Shown here one piece after another: positions 36,098 to 46,354 of a DNA stretch of 64,000 nucleotides (positions are counted from its first letter, which is position 1; the number at the start of each line of letters is the position of its first letter). Origin of the DNA: Lineus longissimus (taxonomy: Eukaryota > Nemertea > Pilidiophora > Heteronemertea > Lineidae); NCBI RefSeq assembly GCF_910592395.1, contig NC_088311.1, positions 9,180,501-9,244,500 of the forward strand, given 5' to 3'. The position numbers were made by a program, and so were the translations under genes. The notes under the pieces were generated by a model. It did no database searches and was not told the DNA's origin. It saw nothing but the letters and a program-made list of their open reading frames with translations.

Positions 36098-36998
36098 TTC
36101 CTGTTTCGCCTATTCCTGTTCCGCCTATTCCTGTTTCGCCTATTCATGTTTCGCCTAATTCCTGTTTCGCCTATTCCTGTTTCGCCTAATTCCTGTTTCG
36201 CCTATTCCTGTTTCGCCTAATTCCTGTTTAGCCTATTCCTGTTTCGCCTATTCAAATGTATTGCTAACCTCCCCACAGACGTAGGAATATGAACCGTCCC
36301 TTACTGACCGACCAAACCCGAGGAGAGCCACATTATGTACGCATTGACGAACGCATGTTACGCCTCAAAGAACAATACGTCAATGGAGAGAGGGACATAA
36401 TGAGTTACGTTGATGCCATCAGTTACCTTGTCTGACATAATATCATGATATGTATTTTCCACCTTGTTTGACTTTATATGTGCTGTACCTACATGTATAT
36501 TATGACATGGGTTTTACAGCTGATTTTGATCAAATAATTATGAGAATGTACAATATTATGTATTTTTATCAAAAACTCATGAATTCAGTTTTCATTCTGT
36601 TTCGCCTATTCCTGTTTACATAAAATAAACGACTGCTTTACTCTACTTAATCTATTAGTTTTTACTGTGTGTCAGTATGGTCCTATGGTCCTATGGTCAA
36701 ATAAGTCCCGGACTGTCCCCGCTTTCAAGGTGACTCTTTCAAAACGGTCATGGCATAACAAAGTTGATGGCATTTGATTAGTCAAATTGTCATCACATCG
36801 TTAACATCATCCAATTGTCCCCTCACATTTTCCCCATAAAATGGACATGCATCCCTAAGGTTCCCCGTGGGAGAGTCGATTTATTGTAGGGGTACTGGAA
36901 AGTAGGCGAAACAGGAATAGGCGAAACAGGAATAGGCGAAACAGGAATTTTGGAGGCGAAACAGGAATAGGCGAAACAGGAATAGCGAAACAGGCATA
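36098..36998. mobile_element. Foldback-like element, arms of TTCCTGTTTCGCCTA tandem repeats
   Basis: The left arm (36098-36253) is about ten copies of a 15-16-bp unit TTCCTGTTTCGCCTA. The right arm (36900-36998) is about six copies in inverted orientation. One and a half further units lie at about 36595-36616. The roughly 650-bp core includes a 49-codon open piece, about 36292-36441, reading MNRPLLTDQTRGEPHYVRID near its start, not recognised. It sits exactly between the helicase and endonuclease pieces of the Helitron remnant, with loss of the intervening helicase motifs. No clear target-site duplication was found. Confidence 0.7.
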
Positions 36999-37471
36999 AA
37001 CCGATCAGCAACAAAGCACAAATATTCGCCCTCCCCATGGAATTGCCGTTTATATCAAAAATACATACACCATCCTTGACACCTACCATGCATCTGACAA
37101 ACATTTCGAATACTCCATAATATTCACTCAATCACCTGACCACTGGTTTATCCAAGTAGTAATATTATATAAATCCAGGAATTATTCAAACCAACAGCTA
37201 TTAACAGCTGTAGAAAAAATCACACAAAAAATAGACTCCTGTTATCCATATGTTATTGTGGGCGACTTCAACTTAAATGCACTAGCACCTGAAAATCACA
37301 CAATCCTTTCACAGATACAATCACAGTTGCACGGCACGCAATTAATAATGCAACCTACTACAATATATGGCACCGCCATTGATTGAGTATTTACCAATAC
37401 TTCCGAACCCATTGTTGAGGTTATCACATCCATGATCTCAGACCACGATGTCATTACCATACAATGTAAAT
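36999..37471 (+). pseudogene. Helentron-type endonuclease (EEP-fold) fragment
   Basis: One frame reads KAQIFALPHGIAVYIKN, then HWFIQVVILYKS, YVIVGDFNLNAL and SMISDHDVITIQC. GDFN and SDHD are the catalytic signatures of the endonuclease/exonuclease/phosphatase fold that animal Helentrons (and LINEs) carry. An in-frame TGA at 37384-37386 (after GTAID) and a truncated N-terminus make it inactive. Its place directly after a helicase piece favours Helentron over LINE origin. Confidence 0.75.
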
Positions 37472-37812
37472 AACAGAAATAATGATCTCCAGCAAATCCG
37501 CAAATCTTCGCTCATCTATTTCGGACCTAATATAACCCCACCTGCGCTGTATATTATCAGGATGGCACTGCAATGGTCTGCTGTTTCATTGATGACGTAG
37601 ATGTTTACCATTAAGCCCCGCTTGATTAGGCGTTTGAAGACATAGATTGACTTCGTTGCGCAGCCAATGTGTACCATTCTAATACAACCCCAAATCAATT
37701 TTCAGCACAGACTCTGCAGCAAACCAGGCCACACCCATTGAACCCTATAAACAATTCTCAGCAAATGTCCATCTATAGTCAACTATAAATTCTACTATTA
37801 CAGATTCAAATC
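37472..37812. other. Short non-coding gap inside the Helitron remnant
   Basis: About 340 bp between the endonuclease piece and the OB-fold gene. It ends in a TACTATTACAG acceptor-like sequence just before the ATG at 37813. I saw no motif or repeat in the rest. Confidence 0.4.
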
Positions 37813-38424
37813 ATGCTGACCATTGCCGACATCCGGAAGCTCCAACGGCAAGATGGAACAATTGTCAAGAAACCCCTAAAAGCATACGTTGTCGCAGCAA
37901 ACGATGAGATAACGTATAACACAGCAACCAGCCCAGACTAGAAGAAAATGAAAAAGGCAGTGATTGCAGACCACACGGGACATATCCGCTTGACAACGTA
38001 CCACCCAGACCACTTTGAGAAGGTCAAATCAAACTCTACCCTGATACTATCGAACTACATCGCCAAAGAAAATGAACTGACCTGTACCAGAATGTCCAAA
38101 ATAGCGAAGACCAGTATGCTAACTGTCTCACAGGATATCCGTCTCCAGGCCCTATTGGCTTTCCAGCCCGATACCCCACCAATTATGGAGATGAAAGACG
38201 TCTTGAAATCTCCGCCCAACAGCGCTCAATCGCCGGCACTATTATAAAGGTAAGCATACAAACTAGCAACAATGCAATTATATACACAATCATTTAAAAA
38301 TTACTTCCACAGGAGATCCGCGTTGCCAGTATTAACCATAGTATTGATCACTGAGACAATAGCAACCTCGGCCTATTATCTTGACGTGGCCTCCTATCCC
38401 ATCATTGATTTCCACCTCATATTA

Positions 38425-38542
38425 GTGAGGTTTCGCAACCGCCCGGTTAGGCCCTTCAACGACGTTTATCTATTGTTCAGGTAAACTCACACAATAGATA
38501 AACGTCGTCGTAGGGCCTAAACGGGTGGTTACGAAACCTCAC
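38425..38542. mobile_element. 118-bp hairpin MITE (GTGAGGTTTCG)
   Basis: The left arm GTGAGGTTTCGCAACCGCCC is mirrored at the right by GGGTGGTTACGAAACCTCAC. The arms extend to ACGTTTATCTATTG/CAATAGATAAACG around a short spacer. TA on both sides may be a target duplication. It lies in an intron of the RPA-like gene. Confidence 0.75.
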
Positions 38543-38964
38543 TATTATGTATATTAAGTTCAGACATCTAGAAACTTGTATTGACACCAACAACCAGCAG
38601 CTACTTAGCATTGATTCTCTTCAAACAACTGCTCCTCAACATAATCTAACCTGACATAACTGAAACTGATCATATCCTCCATCTCTTATTTTCAGGATGA
38701 GGCACCACGAGAAGTTGGCGACCCCACCAACTCAGTTCTAGTTAGGAATCTGATAATGCAAAATTCTACTGAGAAGATTGAAGTGGCGCTCTGGCGTGCT
38801 AATGCCAACCAAGATATACAAATAGGGGACTATATCGCTATGTATAATGTCAAAACCTCGAACCGTGATGGTGTAATAGGCCTGAACTATAACACCAACT
38901 CGCGCCTGGAAGTAAGTATATCCATTCAAATCAACCCATTACCACATCCGGCCCTGGTCAAAAC

Positions 38965-39773
38965 GGTATCCAGTAAAATAGGTACAGGTAAAATAGGTAC
39001 GGGTAAAATAGGTACGGTAAAATAGGTACAGGTAAAATAGGTACGGGTAAACTAGGTACGGGTAAAATAGGTACCAGGTAAAATAGGTACGGGTAAAATA
39101 GGTACACAAAAAAGAGAAACTAGGTAAAATAGGTACAATCACAACATTTTATCTGAGTTTCCTGATTTTTTTAATTTTTCACTTTTTCAATGCTAATTGA
39201 GCTTATTGAAAGGGTTCACTTTATGATAATTTTGTTTTAATCAATTACTTGGAATGCTAATTAATGCTTGTTATTGAAATAATTCTCTAGTGATTGTTGT
39301 TTTTTTCTGGTGGTGATATCACTACCAACTAATGATTAACTGTTGCTAAGTAACTATGATTGATTGTTGTTAGAAAAATAGATTTGTCTGGTAGAACAGC
39401 AAGAGTGCACCAGCTGCTTTTTTCTGCTTTTGTATGGTTTCCAACAGCTTGGTATGGCCTCAATATTTTCTATGTCTCATGATTTTTTTCCCATAAAAAG
39501 TAAAAAGTAATCATTAAGAGAACTCTTTCAATAAGCATTGATAAAATCAGAAATAAAAGAATCATGATAAAAATATATGATCATACCTTTATATTACCTA
39601 GTTTCTCTTTTTTGTGTACCTATTTTACCCAGTACCTATTTTACCTAGCACCTATTTTACCCATACCTAATTTACCTGTACCTACTTTACCCGTACCTAT
39701 TTTACCTCGTACCTATTTTACTGTACCTGTTTTACCCGTACCTAATTTACCTGTACCTATTTTACCTACATTC
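38965..39773. mobile_element. Foldback-like element, GGTAAAATAGGTAC arms, 9-bp target duplication
   Basis: GGTCAAAAC flanks both sides (38956-38964 and 39774-39782). The left arm (to about 39137) is about ten tandem copies of a 14-15-bp unit GGTAAAATAGGTACG. The right arm (about 39590-39773) carries the same unit inverted. Beyond the repeats, ACAAAAAAGAGAAACTAGGT and its complement continue the inverted structure, and TTATTGAAAGGGTTC has an inverted partner near 39520. The roughly 450-bp core is AT-rich and non-coding. Foldback and Mutator-type elements make 9-bp duplications. It lies in the last intron of the RPA-like gene. Confidence 0.85.
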
Positions 39774-41121
39774 GGTCAAAACAACCCCACTTCTAGATGT
39801 TTAAATACACTCCTTACACATATGACAGTATATTTGCAGTCTCCATAAATTAAAATCAGCCCTAATAGTTGAAATGTACTTCCTCCGATGCATCATAAAA
39901 TCAAGCCCAGAATGCCACTGCCTAACAAGTGTAAACTAGCTCAAAATAATATCTGTCTTCCATTCCAGCACAAGACCAAGCCAGATGATCGCAGAGACGT
40001 GGTATTTATTGCAGTTGACGATGTTTCATCAAACACAACTACTCTGCTAGCTGAGGAAACACTCCAGCAATATGTCATTCCTACAAACCTCCTCAATGAT
40101 ACCGTCCTCAAGTTGGCAGATCCTACAGTAGATGCCATCGAAGAGGCACTGCTGCAACTACTTCCCCTCAACGTTGAGGTTACAGCACAGGGCAACATAA
40201 TCACCTCCATTGTGCAATAAGTCAATTAAATACACAACCACAATGATAATGGATATCTATATCAAACTATGACAGCTATACCACCCTTTAACAGGGAACT
40301 GGATAACATATAGCTTTCCAATATTTTGACATTGGTACAGGATCGACATTCATTACAACGGAGGACAAAGAAGCTCAACTCAGATATTCTACACAGAATC
40401 TACCTCGTACCACGCTTATCATATATTCTCTTATATTGTAACATTCGGCATTTTAAAATTGATACCACTCGCTTGTTCAGCATATACTCTTTTGTAAACC
40501 AATTACTTGTTATCAATATAAATATTATTAATTGGTGCTAATAATTCATATCTTTAGCTTCATCGCAATTTGTTACAACCCAACCAAGAAGCTCAACTCG
40601 GATATTCTACACAGAATCTCTATTGTAACTCGTACATTCACTTATATTGACACATTGGGCATTTATAATTAATACCACTCACTTGTTCAATATATACTCA
40701 TTTGTAAACCAATTACTTATTATCAATGTAAATACTCTTGATTGGTGCTAAAATGTCATATCTTTATCGTTAGCGCAGTTCATTACAATGGAAGTCCAAG
40801 AAGCCAACCAAGAAGCTCAACTCGGATATTCTACACAGAATCTCTATTGTAACTCGTACATTCACTTATATTGACACATTGGGCATTTATAATTAATACC
40901 ACTCACTTGTTCAATATATACTCATTTGTAAACCAATTACTTATTATCAATGTAAATACTCTTGATTGGTGCTAAAATTTCATATCTTTAGCGTTATCGC
41001 AGATCATTACAATGCATGTCCAAGAACCTAAACTCTGACATTCTACACAGAATCTCTCTCCTCAGAACCGTGATATTATATATCCACTTGTATTGTAACC
41101 TTGTGCATTTTAAAATTTAAT

Positions 41122-41247
41122 ACCACTCGCTTGATCAAAAGATACTGTAACCCTGGAAATTTTCGCAGGCTGTTTCATTTCGCCACCACTCGCTTCATCA
41201 AAAGATTCTGTAACCCTGGAAATTTCCGCAGGCTGTTTCATTTCGCT
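41122..41247. repeat. 63-bp direct tandem duplication
   Basis: ACCACTCGCTT-ATCAAAAGA at 41122 recurs at 41185, with the following CTGTAACCCTGGAAATTT and GCAGGCTGTTTCATTTCGC repeated with two or three changes. It duplicates the array/insert junction including the left end of the TIR element, so it arose after that insertion. Confidence 0.85.
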
Positions 41248-41427
41248 GATTTCGTGTCCCATTTTTCATGCCCGAATGTTAGATCCATCCGGAGGCTGTA
41301 AAAAATAAACTGGTGCTTTTCCAAGAAAAATATTTAGGAATATCCTTAGCCGCAAAATATAAATTTTTCCCATTGATTTTTGGCAAATCCACAAAAATAA
41401 CCAGCCGCAAATATTTTCCGGGTTACA
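41146..41427. mobile_element. TIR element TGTAACCC...GGGTTACA with 4-bp duplication
   Basis: The left end TGTAACCCTGGAAATTTTCG and the inverted right end (CGCAAATATTTTCCGGGTTACA) pair over about 26 bp with a few mismatches. ATAC flanks both sides (41142-41145, 41428-41431). It splits the fourth unit of the ~220-bp array. Non-coding. Confidence 0.65.
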
Positions 41428-41570
41428 ATACTCAATCGCATGTTATATCAATGTAAATAATATTGATTGGTGCTACTGATTTCTACTTTTATATTCACAA
41501 CAACTGACAATAAAAGACACCATGTTTTGTAATACATCCAGTCTTCATCTCCTATCCTTGAATCAACAAA

Positions 41571-42092
41571 GCTGCATTCACACTGGCACCGCAACCCAGA
41601 TTGAAAGGCTCTCAATTCGGTTGGAGACCTCCAAAGCGATTTAGGTGTTCACACTACAAGCGTTTCAAGACGCTTCCAAACCGTTTCACGCAAGTCACTT
41701 GTAAAACCAAATTGGCCAATCCGAATTGGCCAAGCCGGATTAGTCGGGCATGCACAGTCGGAGAAGGATGACGTGTTTCCGTTCCATCGCATGCAATTGA
41801 TTTGCATTCTCCATCATGTTCATCGCATCCATTTTATTTTCATGTCAGGATTACAACGCAGTACCACAACGCAAGCTGGTACCCAGGTGAACCGGAAATG
41901 CCGCAAAAAATCAATGGGGACGAATAGTTAACACTACTTGTCATAGGCGGTGCTTCAGTGCCAATCCGACTTGAGTTCTGATAGTGTCAACACTTATGGT
42001 GATGTGAGTGAAAGCGTTTTGAGTTCAATCCGGATTCCCAAATGCAAATTCGGGAAGCCGGATTGAAGGCCCTTGCAGTGTGAACGCAGCAT
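41571..42092. mobile_element. MITE with TIR GCTGCATTCACACTGG
   Basis: The left end GCTGCATTCACACTGGCACC mirrors the right end GCCCTTGCAGTGTGAACGCAGC. Inner inverted similarity includes AATTCGGTTGG and the AATCCGG stretches. About 520 bp, no coding capacity. Confidence 0.6.
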
Positions 42093-42710
42093 AACAGTCA
42101 TTAACCTGGCGGAATTCGCACTTGACAAGACCACCAAGATTGAGTGACACAAACTTGGTCATGTCATTTCCATAATTGCACTTCACCAAATGTCTAGTTG
42201 TGCATTTATTCACCATGATAGCCAAACACAACATAAGGACACCAACAACTACTGCTTTCCTACTCTGTGACTAGTAACTATGAAGACTGGACAATCTTCT
42301 CGCAGAGTACTTCTCGATTAAATCTTTACATGCAACCTACCCTACCCTAAGACCAATCAGCAGCCGAACACAGCAGGGTTGGTGAACCTCTAATGACCTA
42401 AAGCCCCTTCAAACAAAAAGGCGAAGCTCTCTGGCCGACAGGCTTCTAGTTTGGTTGAACAGCTGTGGGTCTGTGCACACATATAATCATTCTTAAAACA
42501 GCAGCAAGTTAGGGCTGACCTGTTTTTATTACATTATTAGTGGTCATATCTTCACTATTCGTCCATGTTATGTACTGTAATGTGCACCATGTTTGTATTT
42601 GAATTGTATTGACTAGTTGAGACAATCATTGGACATTGTAGATTGTTCCTTTTGGTTATATCTCGTTATAGTTGTACCACCTTGGTACTATACTCCGTCA
42701 GGGGGGCGGA
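42093..42710. other. Region before the LTR, no gene seen
   Basis: No convincing exon. The last part ends in GTCAGGGGGGCGGATA, a polypurine-tract-like sequence, so 42500-42710 may be a scrap of retrotransposon interior. Confidence 0.4.
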
Positions 42711-43505
42711 TATGTTGCGTATTGAGCTAAGTTTTAGTATTGCCCTATTTTTGGGACAATCTGTATACAGTAGTCTACATTATGTTCTTGAGGTTTTCTC
42801 TACCACGTGGGTTTTTTCGCTCTTGCCAACTTCCGCCCAATGGAAGTGTTGTTTTGGTCATTTTCTCGCGAAAGTTTACCATTTTTTGCCACAAGCAAAT
42901 GAATTCAATTTCTGCAAACCCGCACACTGTGGTGGAGAGGGTCCTCTCAACGTTCTGTAAGTACTGACAAGGTTAAATAATATGTAAAAGATGTTTTTAT
43001 TTGGGCACAAAGTTGTGCATGTAATCTCATCGGGTGATGCCTGTTCACTTCGGACACCCGCGCTGGCTGAATAGCTCTCTGCTCCAGTTTATAGCAGTCT
43101 GTTGATAATCATGTAGTTCAATAGGTTCTTGATGATCTTTTTATGAGTTTCTGAGAGTGTTGTCCGTGTACACACTGTTTTAGGCCTAGAAATTGAGGCT
43201 GAATTGGGCTACAGGTCATGCCAAAATTTGTCACATGTAGTTCCATCTTATAACGCCAGAGGGCGACTGTGTAGTGTTGGTGAGTTTACAGCTTTTGTAG
43301 TTGTATTTGTTTTCAGATCTGAAATATTTTAGTTCTGTTAGTTATGAGTCCTGTATTTGTGTATTTGCAGAAAACCATATCACACCTTACATCGTAAGAA
43401 TAAAGGCTTGGTCTAAGACATTGAAGTTAAATCCGGAGCACAGTTCGTCCTTTCCCCTCTCTGGTCCACACACACATATGAATCAAATTATTTCTTACCA
43501 GCCTG
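42711..43505 (+). mobile_element. Possible solo or 3' LTR of a Gypsy/BEL-type retrotransposon
   Basis: A polypurine-like AGGGGGGCGG is followed directly by TGTTGCGTATTG, which looks like an LTR start. An AATAAAGGCTTGG polyadenylation-type signal lies near 43400, about 690 bp on. The right edge is uncertain and no target duplication was found. No gag or pol text precedes it. Open frames inside (for example 42643-42960) have no recognisable similarity. Confidence 0.35.
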
Positions 43506-46281
43506 GTTTCCAAGATGGCACCTTCACTGATCCCCACTCCTTCTAAAGATTTCTGGATCCGCTACTCTCAAATAATTTTAATTTGATTGCATGATATATC
43601 CCCGGAGATATATCACAACTATGGAATTTTCAAATGTCATGAAACAACATGTAGGATTTCACTCTCCTACCAGGGCAAAAAAGATGTTTCACAGACTGAG
43701 AATGCATCACCCCAGAGTGCGGTAACCGAAGCATCACTACTATCATGGACGTAGAGGTAAAATAGTCTCCATCAGAAATCAGATCTACAAAAAATAGCCT
43801 GCACAGATTTAATAGATCGCTTAGCCGAGTGAGTCAACAAGAACTTGGCTTAAAGTCTTCTATAAAGCGACTGACATTCTATCCTTGGACATTTCAAACT
43901 TCCTCACCAGCATTTTCAAACTTGGTATTGATCTAGCGTAAATTCGGGTCGACCCGTCCAACCGTAGTACATAGTAACATGGCCTCTAGTCTGCATATTC
44001 CTCTGAAACGTCCCCATCCCAATGGAAAATGACTGACGAAATAACTTTCTTCGAAATCTCCTATTGCAAACCTCAGCCAACCTAGTCCTCGGGCTATTTA
44101 GGATTGAAGGAATGAACGGCAGAGAAATCCGTTCTCTTCGCTTAACACCACTGCCCGAAGTCCATTTTAATGGGGTATTGGGAAACTATTGATAACAAAA
44201 CACAGCTCGATGATCCTCGATGGCATGAGAGATGAGAGTCAGGATGCTTACACTGTATATAAGTCCGCTCTTATTCTAAAAGCGCGTTGTTCGTTCTAGG
44301 ATGGCGCACCAGCTCTATCTAACTAAAAGTAAATAACTTTGCACTCCTACCTGGAGGTATCGTCAGTGTTGGCAGGGCATTGTTGAGCAAGCGCGAGCTG
44401 GCGAACCTGTGTTCAAGGTACCAATATACAGTAGAACCTCTCTATTAAGGACACCCTTGGGACTGACAAGAGAGGTGTCCTGATTAGTGAGGTCAACTTG
44501 AATATAAACAACCAATTTGGGACCAATACTAGTCCGCTGAGGGAGGTTCCACTGTAATTAGACAAGCCAGAGCCGAGAGCGGCTACCACTGTACTCCAGT
44601 GTAAGTGCCATGCGTCTCGGTATTCATCAGTCCATATCACTCCCAATGGTCAGTACTCCAGTTGCTATTGGGCATAGCTAGTGCCAGGAGCTGCTGCCAT
44701 CTACACTATAGCGCTGATTGACAACATCTCTATTGGCAGACAAAATCCAGAGAGCTCCAGTAGCTGCTGCCATCTTGATTTACCTAGCGCCGATTGAGTA
44801 AATCGATTGTTAGTGGCAATACTTTACGAGATCTCTGGTCAGGACAAGCGTATCGCAGCCAGTGACAGCAGCAGCTGCATGCTGCCATCTAGATTGGGTG
44901 GAGTGCAAGACAATAAGGTAAATACTACATGTACTAGCAGAATAGAAGCAACACGTACAAGTAAAAGTATTTACCAGTGGTAACTCGTAAAATTACAAGT
45001 AAAAGGACACACATTTGGTGTTGCCGTTTCCATGAACTAGACTAGTAGACTACTTACGGTGTACTTGTTTGCAACCGTGATGTCTACTCATTCAGAGGCA
45101 TTGGCAGGTTTTGTGATATTGCAAACTATTGTAGGGCTGTTATTTGACCCTTTGATATTTCTTTGAAAGTAGTGAAGTCTTTGGATGATACATGTATGCA
45201 TAAAACTAGTTGAAATTAGAAGTATCTCATTCCATTCCCCGACAAATGGCGCTTTCTTCATCATGAAAAGAGCATTCAGATTGGATTGATTGTACGTGAT
45301 GTTGATCTTCGGACGAGACACTTCACAATTGCTGCCCCGGCATTAAAAACACCCGTTGTGTTTGGGTGACTGTCAAGGTTGGTCTGGCAACATACCTTGG
45401 GATTTTAAAGTATTTAAGACAAAACTTTGTATTTAACACAAAATTTGGTATTTAAGACAAGACAAAATTTTGTAGTACATGTAATTACTTCATCATGTCT
45501 CAGAGTAACCAACTAGTTGGTTCCTCAAAGATTATTGGAATACATGTACCAATTGAAGTACATGTAGTTAGTACTTTTTGAGTAAACACTAGACGAGTAA
45601 ACACTTCTACTAGTATATATACATAGTTTAAAGACCTACGCCATTTGCTAAATATTTGAGATTTGTAATCGAATTTGAAAATGTGAAAATGTGAAACTGT
45701 GCAAATACACGTACGTACTCCGATATAACTTTTCACAGCGTTGTTGTGTAGACGTTACATGTACATGCAAATACTCCCAGTTTCAGCAAATTCGAATGCA
45801 TATTAACTGCACTGCGCCAATGTGTATAACTGCATTTCTATTTTACTGGAACGGCAGCATAAATTACGAACGGCGTTCCCCTTTATAGTAGAATATTTTG
45901 CTTCAAATTTTGCATACCTCTGGCAGTAAATTCTACAAATTTTAAGTGAAAGTATTTACCACATGTAACTAGTTTTTATTCCGACACCAACAGAACCCAT
46001 CTCAATGCGCTAACACAGTCTATCGGCAATTTGTGATACCAACAACCCCATTAGTGTGGCGCTGAAGTCGTACGCGCTGCTGTGCGAGGCTTGCTTTCAC
46101 TTACTGTACAGCCTGCGTCGAGCAGCGGTTTCGTTCGAAGGCCGAAGGATTGTGTGGGACTAATTCAGTGATGCCTGTGTTGGCCTTCCAGTAAGCATGC
46201 GATTTAAGACAATTTATTTACTTTAGCGGTGATACGATAGTTTTCGAGTTAAATATTTATAGAACAGAGCAGGATTTCACA
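43506..46281. other. Intergenic, 2.8 kb
   Basis: Contains MITE family A copy 2 (44427-44556), loosely repeated GCTGCTGCCATCT motifs at about 44690, 44770 and 44880, and a run of short TATTTAAGACAAAA-type repeats at 45405-45470. No exon with credible splice signals was found. The last 250 bp are richer in CpG and precede a candidate first exon. Confidence 0.4.
44427..44556. mobile_element. MITE family A copy 2
   Basis: Left end TACAGTAGAACCTCTCTATT, right end GGAGGTTCCACTGTA, and internal ATTAAGGACACCC. Internal text AATATAAACAACCAATTTGG matches the 6941-7125 copy in inverted orientation. About 130 bp, internally shorter than copy 1. Confidence 0.7.
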
Positions 46282-46354
46282 ATGGAGTTCTCTTGTGGAT
46301 ATTATAAATTGTACATATTTGTGTATTCTATTGGATTTATATATTCTCTATTGG
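46282..46354 (+). CDS. Candidate first coding exon with hydrophobic leader
   Basis: ATG opens 24 codons (MEFSCGYYKLYIFVYSIGFI then YSLL) ending at a consensus GTAAGT donor in phase 1. The hydrophobic core could be a signal peptide or the first membrane segment of a tetraspanin-like protein. The preceding 250 bp are relatively CpG-rich, as expected of a promoter. No matching second exon was found in the remaining 17.6 kb, so the first intron would be longer than that. I do not name a family. Confidence 0.35.

Larger units (their letters stand above)
37813..40220 (+). pseudogene. RPA-like OB-fold protein gene carried by the Helitron (spliced)
   Basis: Exon A (37813 to about 38250) reads MLTIADIRKLQRQDGTIVKK, then AVIADHTGHIRLTTYHPDH, an OB-fold type pattern; it has an in-frame TAG at 37939-37941 and a probable frameshift near 38190, before a GTAAGC donor. 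Exon C (38696-38911; TTTTCAG acceptor, GTAAGT donor) and exon D (39969-40220; CATTCCAG acceptor, TAA stop) join at phase 0 with no stop and contain IQIGDYIAMYNVKTS and DVVFIAVDDVSSN. A middle exon near 38313 is uncertain. Single-stranded-DNA-binding RPA-like proteins accompany the helicase in many Helitrons. The exon C-D intron holds an 809-bp foldback element and the A-C intron a hairpin MITE. Confidence 0.55.
40300..41480. repeat. Tandem array, ~220-bp unit, about four copies
   Basis: GAAGCTCAACTC recurs at 40370, 40588 and 40812, with a diverged fourth at about 41024, spacing 218, 224 and 212 bp. Each unit contains GATATTCTACACAGAATCTC, AATACCACTC-CTTGTTCA and TGATTGGTGCTA. The fourth unit is split by the insertion at 41146-41427 and resumes at TCAATGTAAATAATATTGAT. 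The array follows the last exon of the Helitron-borne gene and may be its 3' subterminal region, since Helentrons and derivatives often carry such minisatellites. Confidence 0.85.

Noticed and set aside
36098-36253. Regular short repeats resembling a CRISPR array
   Set aside because: The 15-bp units are contiguous with no unique spacers, have an inverted partner array at 36900, and the DNA is eukaryotic.
37516-37698. Minus-strand frame in the Helitron remnant
   Set aside because: It overlaps non-coding remnant DNA, with no similarity to Helitron or host proteins that I recognise.
38969-39137. Second CRISPR-like or satellite-like repeat run
   Set aside because: No spacers; it is one arm of an inverted pair bounded by a 9-bp target duplication.
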